This document shows, one piece after another, positions 39,355-47,587 of a DNA stretch of 51,326 bases; positions within the stretch are counted from its first letter, which is position 1; every line of letters begins with the position of its first letter. A program made the translations under genes and the position numbers. Under the pieces are notes generated by a model. The model was not told where the DNA came from, ran no database searches, and saw nothing but the letters and a program-made list of their open reading frames with translations. The DNA is taken from assembly GCA_034090805.1 (NCBI GenBank), contig JAXDRV010000042.1:1-51326 (forward strand). The letters run 5' to 3'. This DNA comes from Ornithomonoglobus_A sp034090805 (lineage in GTDB: Bacteria; Bacillota; Clostridia; UBA1381).

Positions 39355-40200
39355 ATGAAGCGGATAGCGATAATACCAAACGAAACAAAGGACAAAGGGC
39401 TTAAAATAACACGCCGTGCCGCAGAGCTTTTGAGCGGTCGTGCCGAAGTGCTGATGGCGGAGGGAGTTGAAGCTCCGCCGACGGCGGTTCGGCTTGTGCC
39501 GTATGAGGAGCTGTTTGAAGCGGCGGACTGCATGGTGGTTCTCGGCGGTGACGGGACAATGCTGCAAATTGCCGCTCCGTGCGCAAGGCGGAATATTCCT
39601 GTACTTGGGATAAATCTCGGCAGAATAGGCTTTTTGACGGAGGTCGAAACGGACGGGCTTGAGGACGCATTTGAAAAGCTGCTTGCGGGAGATTTTGAAA
39701 CGGAGAGCCGTATGCTTATGAAAGCGGAGATAATAAGGGACGGATGTGTAACGGCATGGGATCATGCCTTAAATGACGTTGTGGCGGCGAAGAATACCGG
39801 CGCAAAGCTTATCGATATTGAGCTTTATGCGGGCGGCGAGCTTGTGAACAAATACATAGCGGACGGACTGATAATAGCCACTCCGACAGGCTCAACGGGA
39901 TATTCGATATCCGCCGGAGGCCCCGTTGCGGATCCGCACATGGAGCTGTATATAGCAACGCCGATATGTGCCCATATGCTGTCGGTAAGGAGTGCGGTTC
40001 TGCCGCCGGACAGTGAGATAGTTATGCGGCTTGACGAGAATTATCTGAACAACGGAGCGGTCGTTTCCGCAGACGGTGACGTGCTGGGCAGCATTGCTCC
40101 GGGAGATGAGGTGCGCATAACGAGGTCTGATTATCGGCTGAGCATAATCAAGATAGGCTGCCGTTCGTTTTACGATACGGTGCTGAAAAAATTATCTTAA
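39355..40200 (+). CDS. nadK: NAD kinase
   Basis: A 281-residue enzyme that phosphorylates NAD to NADP. The nucleotide-binding GGDGTMLQIA near residue 62, the NDVV motif near 139, and TPTGSTGYSISAGGPV near 178 are diagnostic. ATG 39355 is preferred because it gives the canonical start MKRIAIIPN and GGGAG sits ahead; an earlier in-frame ATG is inside the promoter. It heads a conserved Firmicutes cluster with argR (16 bases on) and recN. Confidence 0.95.
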   Translation: MKRIAIIPNETKDKGLKITRRAAELLSGRAEVLMAEGVEAPPTAVRLVPYEELFEAADCMVVLGGDGTMLQIAAPCARRNIPVLGINLGRIGFLTEVETDGLEDAFEKLLAGDFETESRMLMKAEIIRDGCVTAWDHALNDVVAAKNTGAKLIDIELYAGGELVNKYIADGLIIATPTGSTGYSISAGGPVADPHMELYIATPICAHMLSVRSAVLPPDSEIVMRLDENYLNNGAVVSADGDVLGSIAPGDEVRITRSDYRLSIIKIGCRSFYDTVLKKLS

Positions 40201-40216
40201 GAAAGGAGCGGGTGAA

Positions 40217-40666
40217 ATGAAATATAAAAGGCAAAGCCGAATTGCAAAGATAATCCAGGAGCAGCCGGTGAAAACGCATGAGCAGCTTGTCGATATACTC
40301 GAAAGCGAGGGCATGACCTGCACTCAGGCGACTGTTTCACGTGATATAAAGGAGCTTGGGCTTGTGAAAAAGCCTGTGCCGGGCGGCGGCTCGGTATATG
40401 CGATCCCCAATTCGGACAAAAGCAAGAGCGAGGAGGCTATACGCTCTCTCGGTGATACGGTCGTAAGCATAAAGCGTGCGGTGCATACCGTTGTGATAAG
40501 GACGTATTCGGGTATTGCCCCGGCGATGTGCACGTACATAGACGAAATGCTCGGAGATGAGTTCCTCGGCTCGATTGCCGGCGACGACACGATATTTATA
40601 ATAGCCGAAAATCCCGCTCGTGCAGAGGAATTTGAAACAAAGCTCAAAGGAATATTATTGAATTAA
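40217..40666 (+). CDS. argR: Arginine repressor ArgR/AhrC
   Basis: A 149-residue hexameric repressor of arginine biosynthesis and activator of catabolism. The winged-helix DNA-binding part is residues 1-70 (CTQATVSRDIKELGLVK is the recognition helix region). The C-terminal arginine-binding part is 80-149, with GTIAGDDTIF-like GSIAGDDTIFIIAE near 123. It lies between nadK and recN, with 11 bases to recN, as in Bacillus and many Clostridia. No arginine gene or clear ARG box is in the window. Confidence 0.95.
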   Translation: MKYKRQSRIAKIIQEQPVKTHEQLVDILESEGMTCTQATVSRDIKELGLVKKPVPGGGSVYAIPNSDKSKSEEAIRSLGDTVVSIKRAVHTVVIRTYSGIAPAMCTYIDEMLGDEFLGSIAGDDTIFIIAENPARAEEFETKLKGILLN

Positions 40667-40677
40667 GAGGTAGCGTA

Positions 40678-42333
40678 ATGTTAAATCAGCTGAATATAAA
40701 AAACGTTGCCGTGATAGACAAGCTTGACGTTTCGATAAGCGGCGGGCTTAGTGTTCTTACGGGTGAAACGGGAGCAGGAAAATCAATTATAATAGACTCG
40801 ATAAACATGATACTCGGCGATCGTGCAAGCAAGGAGCTTGTGCGTTACGGCACGGAAAAGGCGGCTGTGTCGGCGGTGTTCGGCTGCGGCGGTCTTTCCG
40901 AAATTCTTGAGGAAAATGACATCGAGCCGGAGGACGGCGAAATCATCATAAGCCGCACGATAACAAAGGACGGAAAAAGCTCTGCCCGCATAAACGGAAT
41001 GCCTGTGACCTTGGCGGTGCTGCGTGAAATTGCCGACAGGCTTATAAATATTCACGGTCAGCATGACAATCAGGCACTGCTTACTCCGTCAAGGCACATA
41101 GATTTTCTTGACGGCTACGGACGGACGGAGGCGCTTTTGCTTGAGTATAAGAATTTATACAGGCAGCTGCGTGCGGCGGAGCGTGAGCTGAAATCACTCG
41201 AAACGGACGAGCGTGAAAAAATGCAGCGCATGGATTTACTGGAATATCAGATAAAGGAGATAACCTCGGCGCAGCTTACGGACGGCGAGGAAGAGGAGCT
41301 TATAAGCAGGCGTGAGATATGCCGCAACGCTGAGGAGATACGTGAATCAATCGGCGAAGCGTATGCGAATCTCTACGACAACGGCGAAATGCAGTCGGCA
41401 TACGACAGCCTGAGCATTGCGGTAAATGCGCTTTCGGGAGTGTCGGAGCTTGACCCCAAAATAAGTGAGGTATACGACGCACTTCAGAATGCGATGTACG
41501 CCGTTGAGGACGGTGCTCACGAGCTGTCATCATTCGGGGAAACGGTGGAGTTTGACCCGGAGGAGCTTGACGAGCTTGAGGAGCGTCTGGAGCTTATTTC
41601 AAGGCTCAAAAGAAAATACGGAGCGGACATTCCGTCAATAAACCGTTTCGGCGAAAAGGCGCAGGAGGAGCTTGACTCCATAATGATGAGTGACGAACGT
41701 GCGGAGGAGCTTAAAAAGCAGGTTGAGGACATTACATCAAAGCTGCGCACTTCGGCAAAGAAGCTTTCGGAGGCGAGAATTGCCGCCGCGCAGACGCTTG
41801 AGAAGAAAATCGAGGATTCTCTCCATGAGCTGAATATGGAAAAATCAAAATTCAGGGTGCTTGTTGAGCCGGAGGATAAATTCCTCGAAAACGGCTGCGA
41901 CAGGACGGAATTTATGATAAGCACAAACCCCGGAGAACCGCTTAAGCCGCTTGTGAAGATTGCGTCGGGCGGCGAGCTGTCGAGGGTTATGCTTGCGATA
42001 AAATCGATTCTCGCCGAAACGGACAGCGTCGACACGCTGATATTTGACGAGATCGACACCGGAGTATCGGGAAAAACCGCACTCAAAATCGCAAACAAGC
42101 TTTCCGAGCTGGCAAAAACAAAGCAGGTTATCTGCATAACGCATCTGCCGCAGCTTACGGCGGCTGCCGACAATCATTATTTGATAGAAAAAAATACGGA
42201 CGGAGAAATGGCGTCCACGAGCCTGAGAAAGCTTGACGACGAGGGAAGAGCCGAGGAGCTTGCAAGGATCATAGACGGCGGCGAGATTACCGAAACCGCC
42301 ATGAAGCACGCAAAGGAGCTGCTTAAACGCTGA
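40678..42333 (+). CDS. recN: DNA repair protein RecN
   Basis: A 551-residue SMC-like ATPase that acts early at double-strand breaks. Walker A GETGAGKSIIIDS at residues 29-41, signature SGGELSRVMLA near 427, Walker B TLIFDEIDTG near 453, and two coiled-coil arms (about 150-230 and 300-390, rich in Glu/Arg/Leu). The stop overlaps the next start as TGATGA. The start MLNQLNIKNVAVIDKL is canonical. Confidence 0.96.
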   Translation: MLNQLNIKNVAVIDKLDVSISGGLSVLTGETGAGKSIIIDSINMILGDRASKELVRYGTEKAAVSAVFGCGGLSEILEENDIEPEDGEIIISRTITKDGKSSARINGMPVTLAVLREIADRLINIHGQHDNQALLTPSRHIDFLDGYGRTEALLLEYKNLYRQLRAAERELKSLETDEREKMQRMDLLEYQIKEITSAQLTDGEEEELISRREICRNAEEIRESIGEAYANLYDNGEMQSAYDSLSIAVNALSGVSELDPKISEVYDALQNAMYAVEDGAHELSSFGETVEFDPEELDELEERLELISRLKRKYGADIPSINRFGEKAQEELDSIMMSDERAEELKKQVEDITSKLRTSAKKLSEARIAAAQTLEKKIEDSLHELNMEKSKFRVLVEPEDKFLENGCDRTEFMISTNPGEPLKPLVKIASGGELSRVMLAIKSILAETDSVDTLIFDEIDTGVSGKTALKIANKLSELAKTKQVICITHLPQLTAAADNHYLIEKNTDGEMASTSLRKLDDEGRAEELARIIDGGEITETAMKHAKELLKR

Positions 42334-42725
42334 TGAAACAAACAGGAACGGTAGTGTCGGTAAACGGCACGGAGGCAAAAATCAGAATACACCGTGAATC
42401 CGCCTGCGGAGGCAACTGCGCCTCATGCGGCGGCTGCAAATCGGAAACGGTCGTAACTGCCGAAAACAAGGCAGGAGCGGCTGCGGGCGACAGGGTGGAG
42501 CTTGAGATGCCCTCGTCGAGAGTTCTCGGTGCAGCGGTATGGGTGTATATTATTCCGATAATATTTTTTGTTATCGGTGATATAATATTTAACAGGATTT
42601 TCCACTCAGAGGGCATGGCTGCTCTCGGAGGCTTATGTGCCATGACGGCAATATATCTTGCGATTATAGTACAAAATAGAAAAAATAAGGATAAATATCG
42701 ATTGGTTGTTGAAAAAATCATATAA
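42333..42725 (+). CDS. RseC/MucC-family redox-associated membrane protein
   Basis: A 130-residue protein with the RseC pattern: a short N-terminal domain with a cysteine cluster CGGNCASCGGC (near residues 24-34), followed by two membrane helices (about 72-92 and 98-115) and a basic tail. Homologues help the Rnf/Rsx system that reduces the SoxR cluster, or sit next to electron-transfer complexes. Translation is coupled to recN by ATGA overlap; the relation to recN is probably only positional. The promoter of the next operon overlaps its last codons. Confidence 0.82.
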   Translation: MKQTGTVVSVNGTEAKIRIHRESACGGNCASCGGCKSETVVTAENKAGAAAGDRVELEMPSSRVLGAAVWVYIIPIIFFVIGDIIFNRIFHSEGMAALGGLCAMTAIYLAIIVQNRKNKDKYRLVVEKII

Positions 42726-42737
42726 GTATGCTATAAT
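42709..42737 (+). promoter_or_regulatory. Promoter of the 2-oxoacid:ferredoxin oxidoreductase operon
   Basis: TTGAAA at 42709-42714, a 17-base spacer, TATAAT at 42732-42737. The -35 box is inside the rseC-like coding region. Confidence 0.8.
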
Positions 42738-42767
42738 TAATGTATTAACGGCAAAAAGGAGATATAA

Positions 42768-43412
42768 ATGAGGGAGCTGCATATTTTCACCGGACACTAC
42801 GGAAGCGGGAAAACGGAGGTTTCCGTAAATTTTGCGGCGAAGCTGCGCCGTGAGGGCAAAAAGGTAACGATTATCGACCTTGACACCGTAAATCCGTATT
42901 TCAGAACGAACGATCTCCGCAAAAGGCTTGAGGATATGGGCATTGAGGTGATAGCCGGGAGGTTTGCGTCCACCAATGTCGATATGCCGCTTGTTCCTGC
43001 GGAAATAAGCAAGGCGTTCAATTCGGACGGCTGCTTTATATTTGACGTGGGCGGTGATGATGAGGGCGCATATGCGCTTGGCAGATACACAAGTGAATTT
43101 GAAAAAAACGGATACGAAATGCACCTTGTGGTAAACACACGCCGTCCCCTTACCTCGACCGCAGAGGAAATATGCGCCATGGCGGCTGACATAGAAAAAG
43201 CGTCAAGGCTTAAAATTACCGATATATACAACAACACAAACCTTTCGTACGAAACAGACAAAAGCACTGTGATGTCGGGAATCGGGGAGCTTAAGCGTGC
43301 CGAGGAGCTTACGGGGCTGAAGATAGCCCGTCACTGCGGCACGGCGGAGGCGGTGTCGGAGATACCGTCGGAAACGGCATTTGAAATGGAAATATATCTC
43401 AAGTTACTTTAA
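42768..43412 (+). CDS. P-loop ATPase linked to the oxidoreductase operon
   Basis: A 214-residue NTPase of the ParA/MinD/CobQ-like group. Walker A is GHYGSGKTE (residues 9-17), IIDLDTVNPYFRT near 34 is a switch-like block, and FDVGGDDEGAYALG near 90 is the Walker B region. No HTH or membrane part is present. Genes of this type are often found just ahead of 2-oxoacid oxidoreductase subunits in Clostridia, suggesting a role in cluster insertion or assembly, but this is unproven. RBS AAAAAGGAG precedes ATG 42768. Confidence 0.78.
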   Translation: MRELHIFTGHYGSGKTEVSVNFAAKLRREGKKVTIIDLDTVNPYFRTNDLRKRLEDMGIEVIAGRFASTNVDMPLVPAEISKAFNSDGCFIFDVGGDDEGAYALGRYTSEFEKNGYEMHLVVNTRRPLTSTAEEICAMAADIEKASRLKITDIYNNTNLSYETDKSTVMSGIGELKRAEELTGLKIARHCGTAEAVSEIPSETAFEMEIYLKLL

Positions 43413-43433
43413 GAATCGGAATGGAGGATTTAC

Positions 43434-43652
43434 TTGAACAAAATTAAAATAGACGGCGAGAGGTGCAAAAGCTGCGGTCTATGCGCTGAGGCTTGCCCAA
43501 AGAAAATAATAAAAATATCCGCAGAAAAAATGAATTCGCACGGCTACAGACCTGCGGAGCTGACGGATGAGGCACTGTGCATAGGCTGCGGCTTCTGCGC
43601 AACGGTATGCCCGGATTGTGTAATTACGATTGGTGACGGAAAGGACAAATAA
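43434..43652 (+). CDS. Ferredoxin-type delta subunit of 2-oxoacid:ferredoxin oxidoreductase
   Basis: A 72-residue protein with two 4Fe-4S motifs, CKSCGLCAEACP (residues 12-23) and CIGCGFCATVCP (residues 50-61). It passes electrons from the catalytic subunits to ferredoxin. The TTG start at 43434 follows GGAGG at 43422-43426; the stop TAA runs directly into the ATG of the alpha subunit, so translation is coupled. Confidence 0.92.
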   Translation: MNKIKIDGERCKSCGLCAEACPKKIIKISAEKMNSHGYRPAELTDEALCIGCGFCATVCPDCVITIGDGKDK

Positions 43653-44699
43653 ATGAAGGTTTTAATGAAGGGAAACGAGGCAATCGGAGAGGCTGCGATA
43701 CGCTCCGGCTGCCGTCATTTTTTCGGGTATCCGATAACGCCGCAGACGGAGCTGTCGGCATATATGGCAAAAAAGATGCCGAAAATAGGCGGCGTGTTTT
43801 TACAGGCTGAAAGTGAAATATCGGCGATAAACATGGTTTACGGCGCAGCATCGGCGGGAGTCAGGGCTATGACAAGCTCCTCCAGTCCGGGAATAAGCCT
43901 TAAATCGGAGGGTATCAGCTATATTGCGGGTGCGGATTTACCTTGCGTTATAGTAAACATAATGAGAGGCGGTCCGGGACTCGGCGGAATACAGCCGGCG
44001 CAGTCGGACTATTTCCAGGCAACGAGAGGCGGCGGTCACGGAGATTATCATCTGATAGTTCTCGCACCCGGAAGCGTGCAGGAAACAGCGACGCTTACGG
44101 CAGAGGCATTCAACATATCGGAGCATTACAGAATCCCCGTAATGCTTCTCGGCGACGGTACTCTCGGTCAGATGATGGAGCCGGTTGATTTTGACAAAAT
44201 ACCCGCTCCGCAGATAAGCGAAAAGCCGTGGGCGGCAACCGGCACGGAAAACAAGCGTGATAAAAACGTGATAAAAACACTCTACCTTGAGGCGGATGAG
44301 CTTGAGCGCACCGTCCTTGAGCGTGAGGAAAAATATAAAATCGTAAAAAATGAGCTGCAAAGATACGAGGCAAAGTATATCGAGGACGCAGACGTAATAA
44401 TTTCGTCCTACGGGATAACGTCAAGAGTTGTCGAAACGGCAGTGAGGGAGCTGCGCCGTGAGGGCATAAAGGCCGGCATAATCCGTCCGATAACGCTGTG
44501 GCCGTTCCCTGAGCGCATATACAAGGAGGTAAGCCCTAAGGCATTTTTGTCCGTTGAAATGAGCATGGGACAGATGGTTGAGGATATAAAGCTTGCGTGT
44601 GAATGTAAGGTTCCGGTATACTTTACGGGACGAACCGGCGGAGTTATCCCCTCGCCGGCAGAGGTAAAAGAAAAGGTATACGAAATACTGAAAAAATAA
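43653..44699 (+). CDS. vorB: 2-Oxoacid:ferredoxin oxidoreductase alpha subunit (VorB/KorA-like)
   Basis: A 348-residue subunit with the pyrimidine-binding domain (GYPITPQTELSAYM near residue 26) and a C-terminal transketolase-like domain (about 245-348, IRPITLWPFPERI). With beta, gamma and delta subunits it would convert a branched-chain 2-oxoacid or 2-oxoglutarate, CoA and oxidised ferredoxin to acyl-CoA, CO2 and reduced ferredoxin. The separate four-subunit order delta-alpha-beta-gamma is typical of Vor/Kor; the substrate cannot be fixed by eye. The stop codon lies inside an R3 terminal repeat. Confidence 0.9.
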   Translation: MKVLMKGNEAIGEAAIRSGCRHFFGYPITPQTELSAYMAKKMPKIGGVFLQAESEISAINMVYGAASAGVRAMTSSSSPGISLKSEGISYIAGADLPCVIVNIMRGGPGLGGIQPAQSDYFQATRGGGHGDYHLIVLAPGSVQETATLTAEAFNISEHYRIPVMLLGDGTLGQMMEPVDFDKIPAPQISEKPWAATGTENKRDKNVIKTLYLEADELERTVLEREEKYKIVKNELQRYEAKYIEDADVIISSYGITSRVVETAVRELRREGIKAGIIRPITLWPFPERIYKEVSPKAFLSVEMSMGQMVEDIKLACECKVPVYFTGRTGGVIPSPAEVKEKVYEILKK

Positions 44700-44830
44700 C
44701 GTGAAAATAAGCACCCCTTGTTCAACAGTTTCGCTTTGTGAAACAGGCTTGACCGCCTTTGCTGAGGCAAAGGTGTTTGGGGGGATTCAACACAGAATAC
44801 TGCGATGACGCAAGATTTTTTACACGTTAT
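44696..44830. repeat. R3 foldback element between vorB and the beta subunit
   Basis: The terminal repeat ATAACGTG-AAAATAAG at 44696-44711 is matched by the complement ending CACGTTAT at 44830. The inner part has GTTTCGC/GTGAAAC near 44731-44746 and CCTTTGC/GCAAAGG near 44756-44772. It contains the vorB stop codon and is followed by GCCGCCGCAGGGTGGC-AGAATGGAGG, which supplies the next ribosome site. Confidence 0.72.
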
Positions 44831-44869
44831 GATTTATGCCGCCGCAGGGTGGCAGAATGGAGGATTAAT

Positions 44870-45616
44870 ATGGAGTTTAAACGTCCCGGCTGCATGACCG
44901 ACAGTATCATGCACTACTGCCCCGGCTGTCTGCACGGAGTGGTACACAGGCTCGTGGCGGAATGTCTTGACGAGCTTGGTGTTTCCGGCAAAGCCATAGG
45001 CGTAGAGCCGGTAGGCTGTGCAGTAACGGCGCACGAATATTTTAATGTAGACATGGTTCAGGCGGCTCACGGCAGAGCACCCGCGGTTGCGACGGGAATC
45101 AAGCGTTCTTTGCCGGACAGAGTCGTGTTCACATATCAGGGTGACGGCGACCTCGCGGCAATAGGTACGGCGGAAACCGTTCACAGCGCCGCAAGAGGCG
45201 AAAACATAACGATAATTTTCATAAACAATACGATATACGGAATGACGGGCGGTCAGATGGCGCCCACGTCGCTGCCGGGTCAGGTTACGCAGACCTCGCC
45301 CTACGGCAGAGATGTCAAAACCCAGGGAAATCCCGTTCGTGTGTGCGAGATGCTCTCCACGCTTGACGGACCTGCGTTTATCGCAAGAACTGCGGCGGAT
45401 TCCGTGGCACATATACGAGATACGAAAAAAGCGATAAAAAAAGCGTTTGAAACACAGCTTGCGGGAAAAGGCTTTTCGCTTGTTGAGGTGTTAAGCACCT
45501 GCCCGACAAACTGGGGTATGTCGCCCGTTGAGGCGGTTGAGCGTCTGCGCAACGAAATGATACCGTTTTATCCTCTCGGAGTGTTCAAGGATATTGACAA
45601 CGGAGGTGACAAGTAA
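44870..45616 (+). CDS. 2-Oxoacid:ferredoxin oxidoreductase beta subunit (TPP-binding)
   Basis: A 248-residue thiamine-diphosphate subunit. The TPP/Mg motif runs from YQGDGDLAAIGTAE (near residue 88) to NNTIYGMTGGQMAPTS (near 117); CPGC near residue 18 and GCAVTAHEY near 50 are also family features. ATG 44870 is chosen because the canonical start follows GGAGG at 44860-44864; in-frame codons upstream belong to the foldback element. The stop is followed directly by the ATG of the gamma subunit. Confidence 0.92.
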   Translation: MEFKRPGCMTDSIMHYCPGCLHGVVHRLVAECLDELGVSGKAIGVEPVGCAVTAHEYFNVDMVQAAHGRAPAVATGIKRSLPDRVVFTYQGDGDLAAIGTAETVHSAARGENITIIFINNTIYGMTGGQMAPTSLPGQVTQTSPYGRDVKTQGNPVRVCEMLSTLDGPAFIARTAADSVAHIRDTKKAIKKAFETQLAGKGFSLVEVLSTCPTNWGMSPVEAVERLRNEMIPFYPLGVFKDIDNGGDK

Positions 45617-46150
45617 ATGGAAAATTGCAGCATAATACTTGCCGGCTTCGGCGGTCAGGGAATACTGTTTGCCGGGAAGATTCTTGCCTCCGCAGCGATG
45701 CTCAAGGACAGGGAGCTGTCGTGGCTGCCGTCCTACGGTCCAGAAATGCGAGGCGGAACGGCGAATTGTCACGTTAAAATAGACGATGAGCCGATAGGCT
45801 CGCCGATAGTAACGGAGCCCGATGTGCTGATTGCGATGAACAGACCGTCGCTTGACAAATTCGAGAATGAGGTCAGCGCCGGAGGAATGATGTTCATTGA
45901 CAGCTCGCTTATCGACAGAAAGACAGAGCGCAGCGATGTATCGGCATTTTACGTCAACGCAACGGAAACGGCCGATAAAATGGGAGCAAAAAATCTTGCA
46001 AACATGGTAATGTTGGGAAAGATGATAAAGGAAACGGGTCTTTTCAGCATTGAGGATATTGCCGAAACGATTAAAAAATCACTGCCCCCCAAGCGTATTG
46101 CGATGGCAGAACCGAATATAAATGCGGTAAAAGTGGGTTTTGAGCTATAA
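45617..46150 (+). CDS. 2-Oxoacid:ferredoxin oxidoreductase gamma subunit
   Basis: A 177-residue subunit with the characteristic GFGGQGILFAGKILA block (residues 10-24), SYGPEMRGGTANCHVKI near 40, and MLGKM near 136. It completes the four-subunit enzyme and ends the operon. RBS GGAGGTG (45602-45608) is inside the preceding gene. An R1 repeat follows 10-30 bases downstream; no separate terminator was seen. Confidence 0.92.
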   Translation: MENCSIILAGFGGQGILFAGKILASAAMLKDRELSWLPSYGPEMRGGTANCHVKIDDEPIGSPIVTEPDVLIAMNRPSLDKFENEVSAGGMMFIDSSLIDRKTERSDVSAFYVNATETADKMGAKNLANMVMLGKMIKETGLFSIEDIAETIKKSLPPKRIAMAEPNINAVKVGFEL

Positions 46151-46160
46151 AATAATAAAT

Positions 46161-46395
46161 ATTTACGGAGTGTCGGTTTTGATTTGAGAGTATTTTTGAG
46201 TTTATTCAGACTCAAACATCCCTGGCGGTAACTCGTCTGAACAAACTCAAAAACACTCTCAAATCTCATAGGCTTGTTACAGCTTTGGAAGAATTTGTGA
46301 TGTTTATGATTGAGTTTCGGCGAGTTCAAAGTGAGAGCAAGGGTGTGTAGGGGGCGGTGTCCCTGCCGCCCCGTAATCGGAAATATCTCAAATTC
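46161..46395 (-). repeat. R1 repeat element, copy 4 (both modules)
   Basis: On the minus strand the order is as in copies 1 and 2: GAATTTGAGATATTTCCGAT, the GGGGCGG/CCGCCCC hairpin, CGCCGAAACTCAATCATAAA, then the long inverted repeat (46181-46264) and the outer AACCGACA flank. It fills most of the gene-free stretch 46151-46452. Confidence 0.88.
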
Positions 46396-46452
46396 AGAGG
46401 GAATTTCACATTTCGTAAACACACACTATTGTAAAAGAAAGGAAATAAAATT

Positions 46453-46749
46453 ATGTCAGTAATAAAGAAAAAGAAGAATCTTATTTACAAGGGAAAGCCG
46501 ATGTATCGTGTGGGTGACAGAATATATTACGGAAATCTTGATGACAAATATATTCTTGCTCTCGATATTCTTGAGCAGTCACCTGTGTCGGAAAATTTTA
46601 ACGTATCGTCAAAAATCCGTATCCAGCTTATGGAAAACGAGAGCGAGCTGGGAACGGGTCAGGTATACCGCAAGGCGGAGCGTGACGATTTGTATCATGC
46701 TCTCGATATAGGCGAATGGTGGCTGAAGGACGCACTTCAAAGAGGCTGA
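46453..46749 (+). CDS. Conserved-looking 98-residue protein of unknown function
   Basis: A soluble, charged protein starting MSVIKKKKNLIYKGKPMYRV and containing GDRIYYGNLDDKYILALDIL, with a closing GEWWLKDALQRG. No signal, membrane segment or cysteine is seen. I do not recognise the family. RBS AAAGGAAA precedes ATG 46453, and a strong terminator follows, so it is a single-gene unit downstream of an R1 repeat; no promoter with a clear -35 box was found. Confidence 0.7.
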   Translation: MSVIKKKKNLIYKGKPMYRVGDRIYYGNLDDKYILALDILEQSPVSENFNVSSKIRIQLMENESELGTGQVYRKAERDDLYHALDIGEWWLKDALQRG

Positions 46750-46764
46750 TTTACCGCACAGTGC

Positions 46765-46814
46765 AAGAGTCGGCTGCGGCTTAATATGTTGACGCAGCCG
46801 ACTCTTGTTTTTTG
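46765..46814 (+). terminator. Rho-independent terminator
   Basis: AAGAGTCGGCTGCG and its perfect complement, a 14-bp stem, followed by GTTTTTTG. Confidence 0.92.
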
Positions 46815-46861
46815 TTTGTAACATTGTATTGAAAAATTAATAAAAATTTAACAAAAACATA

Positions 46862-46890
46862 TTGATTTTTTCGTTGAAAAGTGGTATATT
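46862..46890 (+). promoter_or_regulatory. Promoter of the paired TM-anchored proteins
   Basis: TTGATT at 46862-46867, a 17-base spacer, TATATT at 46885-46890, followed by a small CGGAGC/GCTCCG hairpin near 46909-46923 and RBS AGGAAGGAGA. Confidence 0.75.
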
Positions 46891-46945
46891 TAAAAAGATA
46901 ATGAAAAACGGAGCAAGCTCCGTAATACAGGAAGGAGAAAGATAA

Positions 46946-47563
46946 ATGGCAAAAGGATCAAGAGGTTCCGCAGATACGATGATTAACGTTATAATAGCCG
47001 TTGTGCTTGTGGCGGTTATCGGTCTGGCGGGTTATGCTGTCTATGATAAAATGTCAGGCAAGCTTAATGCAAAGGCGATTGAAAGCGGGGAGAAGGAGCC
47101 TACCGTTGAATATCTTGCCGAGCAGGAGGGAATGAGCATAGAGGATTACCTTGCTCAGTACGGTCTTTCGGGAGTAAGCAAGAGAGCTACTCAGGAGGAA
47201 ATGACGGATATGATGACGGTTGACAACTACATCAAATTTGCAAAAACTACAGCAGATGACCTTAAGACACAGTATCATCTTTCGGAAGCACCCGCAGGCG
47301 ATTCAAACTGGGGTGAGTTGAGAAAGAGCTTTACCGTTAAGAACATAATCGGTGACAGCGAGGATGACTTCAAGCAGTTCAAGGAAATGTATAAGCTTGA
47401 TGATTCGGTAACTCCCGATATGCTTTGGACAGATGCAGAGCCGATTATTGAGGAAAGCATGAAGAAGCTTCAGGAGGAGGCGGCAAAGGCTACGCCCGCT
47501 CCGTCGGCAGAGGCAACCGAGGCTCCCGCAGAGGAAGCAACGGAAGCACCGGCTGCAGAATAA
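46946..47563 (+). CDS. TM-anchored extracytoplasmic repeat protein A, unknown function
   Basis: A 205-residue protein: a short basic N-terminus, one membrane helix (about residues 12-32), then helical modules outside the membrane and a Thr/Glu/Ala/Pro tail (EATEAPAEEATEAPAAE). The module starting TVEYLAEQEGMSIEDYLAQYGL (residues 53-74) resembles TIAQIADESGYELADFLAEYQL of the next gene, and both have later Lys-Glu-x-Tyr blocks followed by a Trp (FKEMYKLDDSVTPDMLW). Not recognised as a known family. It is paired with its relative 24 bases downstream. Confidence 0.78.
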   Translation: MAKGSRGSADTMINVIIAVVLVAVIGLAGYAVYDKMSGKLNAKAIESGEKEPTVEYLAEQEGMSIEDYLAQYGLSGVSKRATQEEMTDMMTVDNYIKFAKTTADDLKTQYHLSEAPAGDSNWGELRKSFTVKNIIGDSEDDFKQFKEMYKLDDSVTPDMLWTDAEPIIEESMKKLQEEAAKATPAPSAEATEAPAEEATEAPAAE

Positions 47564-47587
47564 TATTAATTTGAAGGAGAATCAGAA

